Origin: a bacterium
GTDB lineage: Bacteria > Myxococcota_A > UBA9160 > UBA6930
Assembly: GCA_024228115.1 (NCBI GenBank)
Contig: JAAETT010000153.1
Span: 1 to 39,482, forward strand
DNA: 39,482 nucleotides
Direction: 5' to 3'
Part shown: positions 23,420 through 32,350 of the stretch, one piece after another
Position numbering within the stretch: position 1 is the stretch's first letter
Layout: each line of letters begins with the position of its first letter
Notes under the pieces: generated by a model
Databases searched by the model: none
The model's input: the letters and a program-made list of their open reading frames with translations, nothing else
Told to the model about the DNA's origin: nothing
Program-made: the position numbers and the translations under genes

Positions 23420-24691
23420 GTGGATGCTCGCTGCCTGGTTCACCCGCTCCTGCTGCTCGCTCTGATGCTGACGCCCGCCGCCGGCCCCTCTCCCGTGCGG
23501 GCCGCCGGCCCGCCGATCGCGAAGGCCCCGCACCCTTTCCTGGAGATCGATGCGCCGGCCCTCGCCGAGGACACGACCGACGATCCGCTCTTCGAGGTGC
23601 GAGGCCATGGCGGCAGCCGGCGCGGCGATGGCCACGACGTCGTCATCGCCCTCGACGTTTCTGAGAGCACCTTGCTCGATTCCGGCCTCGAGCTCGACGG
23701 CGACGGCCCCTCGGGCAGGACGGACCCCGCACTCATCGAGTGGCTCATCGAGCAGACAGGCGAAACGCCGCTCGTGCAGCGATTGCGCGACGAGCAGGAT
23801 TTCGAGGACACGGTCCTCGCCGCCGAACTCGAGGCAGCCCGTGCGCTGGCTTCCCGTCTCGATCCGGCGCGCTTCCGCGTCGGCGTCGTCACCTTCGCCG
23901 AAGAGGCCCGGGTGGTCGCACCGCTCGGCGCCACACGCAATGAGTTGGCCCGCGCCTTGACCGACGTTCCCCGCGATCTGTTCTGGGAATCCGCGGGCAC
24001 GAACTATCAGGCCGCCGTCGAGAAGGCCCACGACCTCCTGCGCCCTCCTCTGGGCCTTCCGGACGATCGACTGCGTTCGATCGTGTTCCTGTCGGACGGC
24101 GCACCGACGCGCCCTCTGCTCGGAAATCGAGCCGAGCGCTACGCCCTTGAAGCGGCCGTGGCAGCCGGCCGAGATGAGATCCGCCTGTTCGCATTCGCAA
24201 TCGGCCCCGAGGCCGAGAGTGGCCTGGAGGTGCTCGCCCGCATGACCGGGTGGACGTCTGGCCGGCTCGAGACCGTCACCCGCCCGGGGCTCATCGTGAA
24301 CCGCCTGCGCCAGCTCGACCTCGTGGGCCTCGCGCACCTGGAGGTCGTCAACGTGACGACCGGTGAAGCGGCCCGGGCCTTGCGCGTGTTTCCCGACGGC
24401 AGCTTCGATGCCTTCGTCGAGCTGAAACCAGGCACGAACGAGCTGCGCTTCCTGGCCCGGGACCGGGACGACGAGGAGCATGAGATCGTGCGCCGCGTGG
24501 AGTATCGACCCGGCGCGACGCCTTCGGAAACGCCACCGGCCGTGGCGAGCGGCCCGCCCGGCGCCGAGGCCACGAACCTCGAGAAGCTGCGGACTCGAAC
24601 CGCAGAGATCGAGGCGCTCGCGGAGATGGAGGCTCGCCGCCAACACGCGAAGGAGCTCCAGATTCGTGCGGAAGAGCGATCGCAACGCTGA
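23420..24691 (+). CDS. Exported VWA-domain protein
   Basis: 423 residues: a signal peptide (Leu-rich helix at 7-20 then an Ala-rich cleavage region), a von Willebrand factor A domain (about 70-285) and a charged C-terminal coiled coil (about 385-423). The MIDAS is complete: DVSES (79-83), GTNY and LSDGAPT. Metal-dependent ligand or protein binding is expected in the periplasm or outside. GTG 23420 is my choice; earlier in-frame starts would put acidic residues before the signal. Its TGA overlaps an ATG of the next frame (TGATG). Confidence 0.82.
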   Translation: MDARCLVHPLLLLALMLTPAAGPSPVRAAGPPIAKAPHPFLEIDAPALAEDTTDDPLFEVRGHGGSRRGDGHDVVIALDVSESTLLDSGLELDGDGPSGRTDPALIEWLIEQTGETPLVQRLRDEQDFEDTVLAAELEAARALASRLDPARFRVGVVTFAEEARVVAPLGATRNELARALTDVPRDLFWESAGTNYQAAVEKAHDLLRPPLGLPDDRLRSIVFLSDGAPTRPLLGNRAERYALEAAVAAGRDEIRLFAFAIGPEAESGLEVLARMTGWTSGRLETVTRPGLIVNRLRQLDLVGLAHLEVVNVTTGEAARALRVFPDGSFDAFVELKPGTNELRFLARDRDDEEHEIVRRVEYRPGATPSETPPAVASGPPGAEATNLEKLRTRTAEIEALAEMEARRQHAKELQIRAEERSQR

Positions 24692-24720
24692 TGGTGCACC
24701 CTCATCGACCAGGAGACAGC

Positions 24721-25422
24721 GTGAGCCCTTCAAGCGACCTCTACTTTCATCAGATGCCCGCCGGCGAGATGGCCAACCTGGTCTACCTGGTGGGGAGCCG
24801 TGAGACCCGGGAGTGTCTCCTCGTCGATCCCGCCTGGAATGTCGGCGGACTCCTCGACCAGGCGGCGGCCGACGACATGAACGTGGTTGGCGCACTCGTG
24901 ACGCACTACCACCAGGATCACGTCGGCGGTTCCATCTTCGGTATGGAGATCGAGGGGCTCGCGGAGCTGATGGCGCGCCAGCCGGTGCCGGTGCACGTCA
25001 ACAAGCAGGAAGCCGACGGGTTGCGGCAGGTGACCGGCATCTCAGAGAACGACATCGTGCGCCATGAGGGCGGCGATACGATCGAGCTCGGCTCGATGAC
25101 CATCCGCCTCTTGCACACTCCCGGCCATACACCCGGCTCGCAGTGTTTCCTGGTCGAACCCGCGGATGGACCCGGCAGCCTGGTGTCTGGCGACACCCTC
25201 TTCCTTGGCAGCTGTGGCCGCGTCGATCTGCCGGGAGGCGACCCGACAGCGCTGTATGACAGCCTTCACAACCAGCTGGGCAAGCTGCCGGACGAGACGC
25301 TTCTCTACCCGGGCCACCTCTATTCCACCGAGCCGTCCTCCACGATGGCCGAGCAGAAACGCACGAATCCCTACCTGCGTGTGACGCGGCTCGAGGACTT
25401 TCTCGGTTTCATGGGTCACTAG
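24721..25422 (+). CDS. MBL-fold metallohydrolase (glyoxalase II/persulfide dioxygenase-like)
   Basis: 233 residues. The metal motif is THYHQDHVGG (His62, His64, Asp66, His67), with later HTPGHTPGSQCFL, SGDTLFLGSCGRVDLPGGD and LLYPGHLYS. The GRxDLPGGD type of third motif is common in persulfide dioxygenase and glyoxalase II-like proteins. GTG 24721 has AGGAGA about five bases upstream; ATG 24691, coupled to the VWA stop, is the alternative. Substrate not determined. Confidence 0.92.
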   Translation: MSPSSDLYFHQMPAGEMANLVYLVGSRETRECLLVDPAWNVGGLLDQAAADDMNVVGALVTHYHQDHVGGSIFGMEIEGLAELMARQPVPVHVNKQEADGLRQVTGISENDIVRHEGGDTIELGSMTIRLLHTPGHTPGSQCFLVEPADGPGSLVSGDTLFLGSCGRVDLPGGDPTALYDSLHNQLGKLPDETLLYPGHLYSTEPSSTMAEQKRTNPYLRVTRLEDFLGFMGH

Positions 25423-25479
25423 TCTTCGTCTCGCGGCTGTAAGCCCTCGGATCTGGGGCACTTTCCCCCGCCGCGGTTG

Positions 25480-25508
25480 TTGAAAAGCGCCCCCCACTCC
25501 GTTACCGT
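25480..25508 (+). promoter_or_regulatory. Putative sigma-70-type promoter of etfBA
   Basis: TTGAAA (25480-25485), a 17-base spacer and TACCGT (25503-25508), 84 bases before the etfB start. Good -35 and spacing, weaker -10. It is the best promoter match I found in the window. Confidence 0.42.
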
Positions 25509-25591
25509 CCGCCCTCGCTCGAAGCCCCCTCCCCCGTTGGGACCGGAGCGCCTCGGGCCCCCTTTGACCGTAACCCGGAGGCTGTGTCCCC

Positions 25592-26374
25592 ATGAAGATC
25601 CTGGTCTGCCTGAAGCAGGTGCCGCACCAGGATGCCCGTCTCGATATCGATGGCGCGGGCACCTGGATCAAAGAAGATGGCATCAAGTTCGAGATCAACA
25701 GCTACGACACGTTCGCCCTCGAGGAAGCGCTGCGCATCAAGGATGCAGGCGAAGCCGAGGTGGTGGTGGTGTCGATCGGTCCCGATCGTGTGACCCAGGC
25801 CCTGCGCACGGCGCTCGGCATGGGCGCCGACCGCGCCGTCCACGTGAAGGACGCGGAGATCGACGGTTCCGATGCCCTTGGTATTGCCAAGGTGCTGGCC
25901 GCCGTGGCCAAGGAAGAGAGCCCGGATCTCGTCCTGATGGGCCTGATGTCCGACGACGGCAACGCGTCGGCTGTGCCGCCGATGCTCGCCGAGCTGATGG
26001 GCGTACCGAGCGCCACCGCCGTCATGAAGGCCGAGCCCGAGGGTGACGGCTACCGCTGCGAGCGTGAGCTCGAGGGCGGCGCCCTCGAGGTGGTTGACCT
26101 CGCCAAGCCCTGCTTGATCGCGGTGCAGTCTGGCCTGAACCAGGTCCGCTACGCCTCACTCAAGGGCATCATGGCCGCGAAGAAGAAGCCCCTGGATACG
26201 AAGGGCGCGGGCGATCTCGGCCTTTCGGGCACCGTGGGTGCAGCTGGCGCCAAGGCGCAGATCGAGAAGATCTACGCACCGGTGCGCGGCGAAGGCGCAG
26301 AGATCATCGAAGGCTCGACCGACGAGGTGGTGACCCAGCTCGTTGGCAAGATCAAGGAGCTGGGCCTCCTCTAA
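25592..26374 (+). CDS. etfB: Electron transfer flavoprotein beta subunit
   Basis: 260 residues, full length. KILVCLKQVP at the start, the NSYDTFALEEALRIKD segment, LMGLMSDDGNASAVPPMLAELM, and the AKPCLIAVQSGLNQVRYASLKGIM recognition-loop region fit EtfB. With EtfA it carries electrons from acyl-CoA dehydrogenases and similar flavoenzymes to the quinone pool through ETF-QO. Start ATG 25592. etfA follows 26 bases later with AAGGAGAAC before its ATG. No acyl-CoA dehydrogenase gene is adjacent. Confidence 0.97.
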   Translation: MKILVCLKQVPHQDARLDIDGAGTWIKEDGIKFEINSYDTFALEEALRIKDAGEAEVVVVSIGPDRVTQALRTALGMGADRAVHVKDAEIDGSDALGIAKVLAAVAKEESPDLVLMGLMSDDGNASAVPPMLAELMGVPSATAVMKAEPEGDGYRCERELEGGALEVVDLAKPCLIAVQSGLNQVRYASLKGIMAAKKKPLDTKGAGDLGLSGTVGAAGAKAQIEKIYAPVRGEGAEIIEGSTDEVVTQLVGKIKELGLL

Positions 26375-26400
26375 GGGGAGCCTGCACAAGGAGAACACCG

Positions 26401-27348
26401 ATGGGCAACATCCTCATCGTCACGGAAATCAAGGACGGCGTGATCCGCGAAGCCAGCTACGAGCTGGCCGCCTTCGCCCAGAAGCTCGGCGGCGACGTCA
26501 AGAGCCTGGTCATTGGCAGTGGCATCGCCGGCGAGGCCGAGAGCTTCGCCAAGAAGGGCGGCGGCACGGTCTATGTGGCCGACGACGCCTCGCTCGCCAA
26601 CTACAACGTCGAGGGCTACGCCGCAGCCATTCGCGCCGCGGTCGATGCCTCGGGTGCCGATGTGGTGCTCATCTCCAACACACCGAGTGGTTGGGATGTG
26701 GCTCCGCGCATCGCCGCGGGCCTGGACATCGCATTCGTCTCGGATGTCTTCGATTTCCAGGACGGCGCCTACATTCGCCGCGTCTTCAACGGCAAACTCG
26801 ATGCCCGGATCGCCGTGCCTGGAGACAAGGCCGTCGTGACGATCCAGCCGGGCGCCTTGCCGGCCTTCGAAGGTTCCAGCGACGGTGGAACCGAGAGCCT
26901 CTCGGTCGACACCTCCGGTGCGCGTTCGAAGTTCGTCGAAACCAAGGTCGCCGCATCCAAGGGCGTCGATCTTTCGGCAGCCGAGGTCATCATCTCGGGT
27001 GGCCGCGGCGTGGGAGATCCGGAGAAGTTCAAGGAGGTCATCCAGCCCCTGGCCGACGTTCTGGGCGGCGCCATGGGCGCCTCGCGCCCGGTGGTCGATG
27101 CCGGCTGGCTGCCCCACGAGTACCAGGTCGGCTCGTCAGGTCAGGTCGTGACGCCGAAGCTCTACGTCGCCGCCGGCATCTCCGGTGCCATCCAGCACCT
27201 GGTCGGCATGAAGGGCTCCAACTTCATCATCGCCATCAACAAGGACGCCGACGCGCCGATCTTCGAGGTCGCCCAGATCGGCGTCGTCGCCGATCTCTTC
27301 GACGTCATCCCCGCCCTGACGGCCGCCCTCCAGGAGGCCAAGGGCTAG
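26401..27348 (+). CDS. etfA: Electron transfer flavoprotein alpha subunit
   Basis: 315 residues. The C-terminal FAD domain is intact: [12 protein letters not shown] near 199-210, [19 protein letters not shown], then [15 protein letters not shown] and [13 protein letters not shown], all EtfA signatures. The N-terminal domain pairs with EtfB. AAGGAG lies eight bases before ATG 26401. Transcription runs into the long palindrome at 27361-27459, twelve bases after the stop. Confidence 0.97.
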   Translation: MGNILIVTEIKDGVIREASYELAAFAQKLGGDVKSLVIGSGIAGEAESFAKKGGGTVYVADDASLANYNVEGYAAAIRAAVDASGADVVLISNTPSGWDVAPRIAAGLDIAFVSDVFDFQDGAYIRRVFNGKLDARIAVPGDKAVVTIQPGALPAFEGSSDGGTESLSVDTSGARSKFVETKVAASKGVDLSAAEVIISGGRGVGDPEKFKEVIQPLADVLGGAMGASRPVVDAGWLPHEYQVGSSGQVVTPKLYVAAGISGAIQHLVGMKGSNFIIAINKDADAPIFEVAQIGVVADLFDVIPALTAALQEAKG

Positions 27349-27360
27349 ACCCACTGCGAG

Positions 27361-27459
27361 GCGTTGACTTCGGGGACGGGGTTTACAATTGACTCATCGG
27401 AAGGGGGCTTTGCCCCCTTCCGATAAGTCAATTGTAAACCCCGTCCCCGAAGTCAACGC
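27361..27459. repeat. 99-bp near-perfect palindrome between convergent genes
   Basis: Arms 27361-27408 and 27412-27459 pair at 47 of 48 positions (mismatch C27395/A27425) around a three-base loop. The outer end is GCGTTGACTTCGGGGACGGG. It sits between the etfA stop and the DUF3604 stop, where it could end transcription from both sides, although no T-run follows. The GGGGAC-containing stem recalls REP/BIME units moved by RAYT transposases; no such transposase is in the window. Confidence 0.85.
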
Positions 27460-27462
27460 CGG

Positions 27463-29697
27463 TCAGTCGCCCCGGTAGTCGACGAAGATGGGCGAGGACC
27501 AGGCTCGCTCTTCGGTCTCGGCCAGGCAGTCATCGCTCCACGGGCGGTCCGAGCACGGCGACGTCGCAACGCAGCGCCCCGTCTCGTCGAATGTGCAGGC
27601 GAGCGGGTCCGCTTGTACGGCCCGACTCGGAGCTTCGATCGCGCGCACGTAGTAGACCGCATCACGCTCCGGGCCCGTGAAGTCCGGATCCGTGAAGGCC
27701 GCCTGACAGCCCGACGGATCGCCGCTGCATTGGATCACCCGCCACGGATCCTCGATCAGGGGCGTCACGTCTTCGCTCGGATTCTCCTGGGGAAGGATGC
27801 GGACGATCTCCAGACGGCTGATCGGACGACGCTCGTCCGAGGGGTGGTAGCACTCGCCCTGGCAGACGCGTTCGAGGCGCCCGGGGGCCATCGCCGCACC
27901 GGCGTCAGCCGGGCAGCCCGGCTTCTGCTCGAAGGAGCCGACCGCACGCACCTGGAAGATCGGCGGCTCTGCCAGCGCGACCTGCCCACCCATCGGAACC
28001 GGGCTGCCGTTCGGACCGTTCAACAGATCGAACCACAACAAGATGCGCGGGCCGCTGGTGCCATACACTTCCTTGCGTTGCATGGCATCCCAGATCTCTT
28101 CCCGGCTCCGCCCCTCCGAGTGGACCGCGGCAAGACCGCCTGTCATGAAGAACGAGGACTGACGTTCGGTCTCCCAGCTCGAGAAGACCGCCGTGGAAAA
28201 CTCGGTGGCGGCGGGCTCCGAGTGGGCGACCGGCTCGCGATCCGGCGGCGCTCCGAGTGGAGTGTGCACGAAATTCCCGAACCGGGCCTCCGTCAGCTCG
28301 GCGCGGGAGAACTCCTTGTAGCCGGTGCCCGGCCGGCCCGAATGATTGTCACTCGAAGCGATGATGCCGAAACGGAAGCGATCGGCGTCGGCCTCAGCTT
28401 CCGGATCGGAGAGCGAGAGGATGTACTGGACCGAGCTCTTCGGCCGGTAGTTGAAGGACGGAATCTCGCAGTCGCGACATTGGCCGGCGTCCTGCCATTC
28501 CGTCGCCACCACGCCGGGAACGGTAGAGGCGCCTCCGTTGCGATCTGCATCGACCCAATGCTGGCGAGCCACCGCGGCGCGTTCCTGGCACTCCTCTTCC
28601 CCTGCACCCTCTGCTGCGCAGCGCGCCTGGATGATCTCACCGGCGCGCCAGCAAGAGGGAAGGTAGGAATCGGTCGGAGGAGGACAGGTCCGCGACCCGT
28701 CCGCTCCGAGGATCACTTCCCTGAACGGACGGTACTCCTCCGAGTTCCCATGCCCGCTCATCACCTCGATCAGACGCTGCGCCTCCGGATCGTGCATTCC
28801 CGCTACAAGCTGTTTGTCCCAGGCCGAGCCCGGCGGTGTGTAGTAACCCCAGGTCGTGCCGTGCGGGATGACGAGCGTGGCGAGGTTCCAATCGCGGAGC
28901 TTCTCGAACAACAACTTCGGCGTGGGCGCGATCTCCCTGCAGTTGGTGGGAAGATCGCGGACCGGAACGTCCGCTTCGCAGTCGACGAATCCCCCCGTCT
29001 CCAGGAGGTATTCGGCGAACTCCGGCCCGCCGGTCTTCCAGGCCGCGACACTGAGGAGGCCCAGTACGACCGGCGGTGGGGCCGTGATGCCCTCTTCAGC
29101 CGCTCCACCCGGAATACCAGCGCTGATCGGGCGGGTCGGGATCCGTTCGTCCTCGAGATCCCGGAGGATCACGTTCTTGTGGCCGTAGTGGCTATCGGGC
29201 GTCGTACCGACCTGGGTCCACTCCCAGCCGAGGAACGCCACCGTATCCGGATTCTCCGAATCCCCCGCAACGGCATTGCATTGGCGGACCGTGTCGACAG
29301 TCTCGGCCCAGCGGCGCGGGCCGAGCGTGACCGCATGGTCGTTGATCGACCAGAAATCCAGGCCGGCACAGTGGCGCGCAAAGTCGCAAGCATCGGCCAC
29401 CGGGTAGGCGCCGTCTCCACCGGCCATCGGCAGGCTCATCTGAAATGCGTCGAACGAGAAGGTCGAGTGCACATGGAGATCGCCAAACAAGATCTGCTTC
29501 GAGCGAGCGACCCCAAGCTCGTGCGCAGCACTCTGCACGGCTTCCGCCCGCGCGGCCACGACGGCCGGAGCGATCTCTCGGGCTTCCGGTGTCCCACCAA
29601 GAGGCGCCGGCGTACCGGCGCCGGTGCCCGCGTAGTGGAGAAAGCCGAGCACCCCCGCCAGGAGAAGGCCGAGAATGACGAGAGAGCGGCGCAACAT
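27463..29697 (-). CDS. DUF3604 protein, exported
   Basis: 744 residues with an N-terminal signal or anchor helix (about 5-24). The DUF3604 domain resembles PHP-type metal-dependent hydrolases: LFGDLHVHSTFSFDAF near 71-86, DFWSINDHA, LGWEWTQVG and HYGHKNVIL are the likely metal-site strands, and a later GIIASSDNHSGRPG completes the set. Family members are secreted or periplasmic and uncharacterised. ATG 29697 has GGAG five bases upstream; the open frame to 30144 overlaps the divergent acyltransferase gene and is not coding. Several paired cysteines suit an extracytoplasmic location. Confidence 0.92.
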   Translation of the reverse strand: MLRRSLVILGLLLAGVLGFLHYAGTGAGTPAPLGGTPEAREIAPAVVAARAEAVQSAAHELGVARSKQILFGDLHVHSTFSFDAFQMSLPMAGGDGAYPVADACDFARHCAGLDFWSINDHAVTLGPRRWAETVDTVRQCNAVAGDSENPDTVAFLGWEWTQVGTTPDSHYGHKNVILRDLEDERIPTRPISAGIPGGAAEEGITAPPPVVLGLLSVAAWKTGGPEFAEYLLETGGFVDCEADVPVRDLPTNCREIAPTPKLLFEKLRDWNLATLVIPHGTTWGYYTPPGSAWDKQLVAGMHDPEAQRLIEVMSGHGNSEEYRPFREVILGADGSRTCPPPTDSYLPSCWRAGEIIQARCAAEGAGEEECQERAAVARQHWVDADRNGGASTVPGVVATEWQDAGQCRDCEIPSFNYRPKSSVQYILSLSDPEAEADADRFRFGIIASSDNHSGRPGTGYKEFSRAELTEARFGNFVHTPLGAPPDREPVAHSEPAATEFSTAVFSSWETERQSSFFMTGGLAAVHSEGRSREEIWDAMQRKEVYGTSGPRILLWFDLLNGPNGSPVPMGGQVALAEPPIFQVRAVGSFEQKPGCPADAGAAMAPGRLERVCQGECYHPSDERRPISRLEIVRILPQENPSEDVTPLIEDPWRVIQCSGDPSGCQAAFTDPDFTGPERDAVYYVRAIEAPSRAVQADPLACTFDETGRCVATSPCSDRPWSDDCLAETEERAWSSPIFVDYRGD

Positions 29698-29779
29698 GGG
29701 GACTCCTTCAGGAAGACAATCCGACGCGTAGCGTAGGCCGCCTGGGCGGTCCTTCGCACGGGCGATACCTTCTCCGTCG

Positions 29780-30691
29780 ATGACACCCACGGGCGAAGAC
29801 TCGATTGGAGAGTTGGTCGACGGCATGCTCGGGCGCCCTCGGCTCGAGATCGCCAGCTCAGAGGCCGAGCTCTGGAACGAGGCGCTCGACGGACTCCGCA
29901 CCCGACTTCGTGAGCAGGGCGCCCTGCCCGGCCTACCCACCCCGCGTCCACCGAAAGACCTGGACGACCCCTTCGGCCTCGACCCGGAAGCCATCGGACG
30001 CGCTCGCCCCTTCTTCGAGTTCCTGTATCGGCGCTGGTTCCGCGTGCGCAGCCAGGGCTTCGAGCACATCCCCCAGGACGGCGCCGTCATCCTGGTTGCG
30101 AACCACGGCGGCGTCCTCCCCTTCGACGCGGCCATGCTCATCATGGACGGCCTTCTGCAGACCGACCCGCCCCGGGTCTTACGCGCTCTGGTGGATCGCT
30201 TCGTCGAGCAGATCCCCGCTGTGCGCCCGTTCTACTCGGCGATGGGCCAGGTGATCGGCACGCGCGAGAATTTTCGTGCCCTGCTCGCCCGAGGCGATCG
30301 GGTCCTGATCTTCCCCGAGGGCGTGGCGGGCATCGGCAAGAGCTTCCGCTCTCGCTTCGAACTCGAGCGCTTCCACTCGGGTTTCGTCGAAGAGGCGCTC
30401 CTCGCGCAGGTACCGATCGTACCCGTGGCGATGCTCGGCCCCGAGAGCCAGGCCCCGGTGATCGCGAATCTCGAAACGCTGGCGGGGCAACTCGGGCTGC
30501 CAAGCCTCCCGATTACGCCCACCTTCCCATTGTTCGGGCCGCTCGGGCTCCTCCCGCTTCCTGTCAGCTACCGCATCGCCTACGGCCCGCCGATCGCCCC
30601 GGAGGAACTCCTCGCGGAGCCACCGGAACGGTCCGCCGTGGAGATCCGCCAGCGGGTCATGGGCATGCTCCAGGGCCTTCGCCGGAGCTAG
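29780..30691 (+). CDS. Lysophospholipid acyltransferase (LPLAT/PlsC-like), second copy
   Basis: 303 residues. Motif I NHGGVLPFD again has H-x6-D spacing; motif III is IFPEGVAG, followed by VPIVPVAMLGPESQAP. It parallels the protein at 20026-20916 along its length, including TFPLFGPLGLLPLPV near the end, but has its own N-terminal extension of about 75 residues (FGLDPEAIGRARPFFEFLYRRWFRV leads into the domain). Membrane-associated acyl transfer to a glycerolipid or related acceptor is expected. ATG 29780 lies 82 bases from the divergent DUF3604 start. Confidence 0.9.
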   Translation: MTPTGEDSIGELVDGMLGRPRLEIASSEAELWNEALDGLRTRLREQGALPGLPTPRPPKDLDDPFGLDPEAIGRARPFFEFLYRRWFRVRSQGFEHIPQDGAVILVANHGGVLPFDAAMLIMDGLLQTDPPRVLRALVDRFVEQIPAVRPFYSAMGQVIGTRENFRALLARGDRVLIFPEGVAGIGKSFRSRFELERFHSGFVEEALLAQVPIVPVAMLGPESQAPVIANLETLAGQLGLPSLPITPTFPLFGPLGLLPLPVSYRIAYGPPIAPEELLAEPPERSAVEIRQRVMGMLQGLRRS

Positions 30692-30750
30692 CTGCGGGGC
30701 GATCAGCGGCTACCCTCTCGCGCCCGAATTCCCTGGAGATCCAAAGGCTT

Positions 30751-31317
30751 ATGGCCGTCGACACCTCGAACTTCAAGAACGGTCTCAAGATCGAAATGGA
30801 CGGTGAGCCGTTCGTGATGACCTATTTCCAACACGTGAAACCCGGCAAGGGCGGTGCATTCGTGCGCACCAAGATGAAGAACCTGCGCACAGGCCGCGTA
30901 CTCGACAAGACCTTCCGCTCGGGGGAGAAGGTGGCCGAGGCCGACATCGATGAGCGCCACATGCAGTACCTCTACCAGGATGGCGAAGATCTCGTGTTCA
31001 TGGACAACGAGAGCTACGACCAGATGTCGCTCTCGAAGGCGCAGGTTGGGGATGCGGTGAAGTTCCTGAAAGAGAACATCGAGATCGATGTGATCCTCTA
31101 CAAGGGAACGCCCATCAACATCGAGCTTCCTGCCTTCATCCAAGCCGAAATCGCCACGACCGACCCGGGCGTGAAGGGCGACACGGCCTCTGGCGCCACC
31201 AAGCCCGCGACGCTCGAGACCGGCGCGGTGGTCCAGGTGCCGCTCTTCCTCAAGGAGGGCGAGGTCGTACGCGTGGACACCCGCACGGGCGAATACGTGG
31301 AGCGGGTGAACAAGTAG
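30751..31317 (+). CDS. efp: Translation elongation factor P
   Basis: 188 residues, full length. KOW-like domain I carries the loop KPGKGGAFVRTK with Lys33, the residue modified in many EF-Ps. Domains II and III follow, ending GEVVRVDTRTGEYVERV, the standard EF-P C-terminus. It rescues ribosomes stalled at consecutive prolines. ATG 30751. No epmA/epmB or other modification gene is nearby, so the type of Lys33 modification is open. The WYL regulator starts six bases later. Confidence 0.97.
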   Translation: MAVDTSNFKNGLKIEMDGEPFVMTYFQHVKPGKGGAFVRTKMKNLRTGRVLDKTFRSGEKVAEADIDERHMQYLYQDGEDLVFMDNESYDQMSLSKAQVGDAVKFLKENIEIDVILYKGTPINIELPAFIQAEIATTDPGVKGDTASGATKPATLETGAVVQVPLFLKEGEVVRVDTRTGEYVERVNK

Positions 31318-31323
31318 AGCCAG

Positions 31324-32292
31324 ATGCGCGGCGACCAGCTCGCAAGGCAATGGCGTCTGATCCAGCGGTTGACCCGTAGCCACTACGGAATCGGCCTCGA
31401 CGACCTGGCCAGCGATCTCGAGGTCACACGCCGCACGGTCTACCGCGATCTCGACGCCCTGATGTACGCGGGCTTCCCGGTCACCAGTGAGAAGCGGGAC
31501 GGGCGCGTGTTCTACCGGCTGTACGAGACCTTCGAACTCGGCGACGCACCCTTTACGGCGGACGAAGTCCTCGCGTTGGCGTTCGGCGAAGACCTGCTCG
31601 GCATCCTCGAGGGCACGGTCTTCCATGATTCGATCCACTCGGCCATGGCCAAGGTGCGCGCGAGCCTCGGGCCGGAACTCACGGCCTTTCTGGAGCAGCT
31701 CCGCAGTTCCTTCCGCATCCAACCCGGCCCCCACAAGAAGTACGACGAGTTGCGAGACGTGATTCGCGTCTTCAACGAGGCCGTCCTCGATCACCGCTGC
31801 GTCGCGATGGAGTACCAGACCGGCCGCACTGGCGAGGTGAGCGTGCGGAATCTGGATCCCTACCGGGTCTGGTACAAGAACGGCGGCCTCTACGTGATCG
31901 GCCACGACCACAAGAGTGGTGAGGTGCGAACCTTCGCCGTGGATCGGGTTCGGGAGGCCAGCCTGACCGAAAGCCCCTTCGAAGTGCCGGAGGATTTCGA
32001 CTTCGACGCCTACACGGGCTCCTCATTCGGCGTGGTCGCCGAGCCGCCCGAGCCGGTGCGCCTGCACTTCGAAAAGCGCTGGGCCCTGTATGTCCAGGAG
32101 CATGCCTGGCACCCAAGCCAGGAGATGACGGCCCGCGAAGACGGCAGCATCGAACTCCGTATGCAGGTCGGAACCGGGGAAGAGCTGACCCGCTGGGTCC
32201 TCTCCTTCGGCTCCGGCGTGCGCGTGCTCGAACCCACCTCGCTCGCCGAATCCGTTACCAGCGAACTCCGCGCCACCCTGGACCGCTACTAG
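31324..32292 (+). CDS. HTH-WYL transcriptional regulator (YafY/PafBC type)
   Basis: 322 residues. A DeoR-like winged helix (about 10-65; LDDLASDLEVTRRTVYRDLDAL) is followed by a WYL domain at about 150-230 (VAMEYQTGRTGEV, LDPYRVWYKNGGLYVIGHD) and a WCX C-terminal extension. WYL regulators sense nucleic acids or small ligands and often control stress or defence genes, though its target here is not visible. Six-base spacing from efp suggests co-transcription. Confidence 0.93.
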   Translation: MRGDQLARQWRLIQRLTRSHYGIGLDDLASDLEVTRRTVYRDLDALMYAGFPVTSEKRDGRVFYRLYETFELGDAPFTADEVLALAFGEDLLGILEGTVFHDSIHSAMAKVRASLGPELTAFLEQLRSSFRIQPGPHKKYDELRDVIRVFNEAVLDHRCVAMEYQTGRTGEVSVRNLDPYRVWYKNGGLYVIGHDHKSGEVRTFAVDRVREASLTESPFEVPEDFDFDAYTGSSFGVVAEPPEPVRLHFEKRWALYVQEHAWHPSQEMTAREDGSIELRMQVGTGEELTRWVLSFGSGVRVLEPTSLAESVTSELRATLDRY

Positions 32293-32322
32293 ACCCGACC
32301 CCGCCCGTTGCGTTCTTGCTTG

Positions 32323-32339
32323 ATACCCCATAGGGGTAT
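32323..32339. promoter_or_regulatory. CsoR-type operator
   Basis: A perfect palindrome ATACCCC-ATA-GGGGTAT, the form bound by copper-responsive CsoR repressors, lies eleven bases upstream of csoR. TATAAG at 32337-32342 overlaps its right end as a likely -10 box, so CsoR binding would block the promoter. TSS would be near the ATG itself. Confidence 0.8.
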
Positions 32340-32350
32340 AAGGTATCCGT

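Noticed and set aside
22788-24895. Long minus-strand frames opposite the Rieske, monooxygenase and VWA genes
   Set aside because: Antisense to genes with intact Rieske, IsdG and MIDAS motifs; no domain seen in the antisense reading.
27613-29736. 707-codon plus-strand open frame opposite DUF3604
   Set aside because: Arg/His-rich, no recognisable domain, and fully antisense to a gene with clear motifs and ribosome-binding site; typical shadow of high-GC coding sequence.
29698-30144. N-terminal extension of the DUF3604 protein up to 30144
   Set aside because: It would overlap the divergent acyltransferase gene; ATG 29697 gives a signal peptide and has GGAG upstream.
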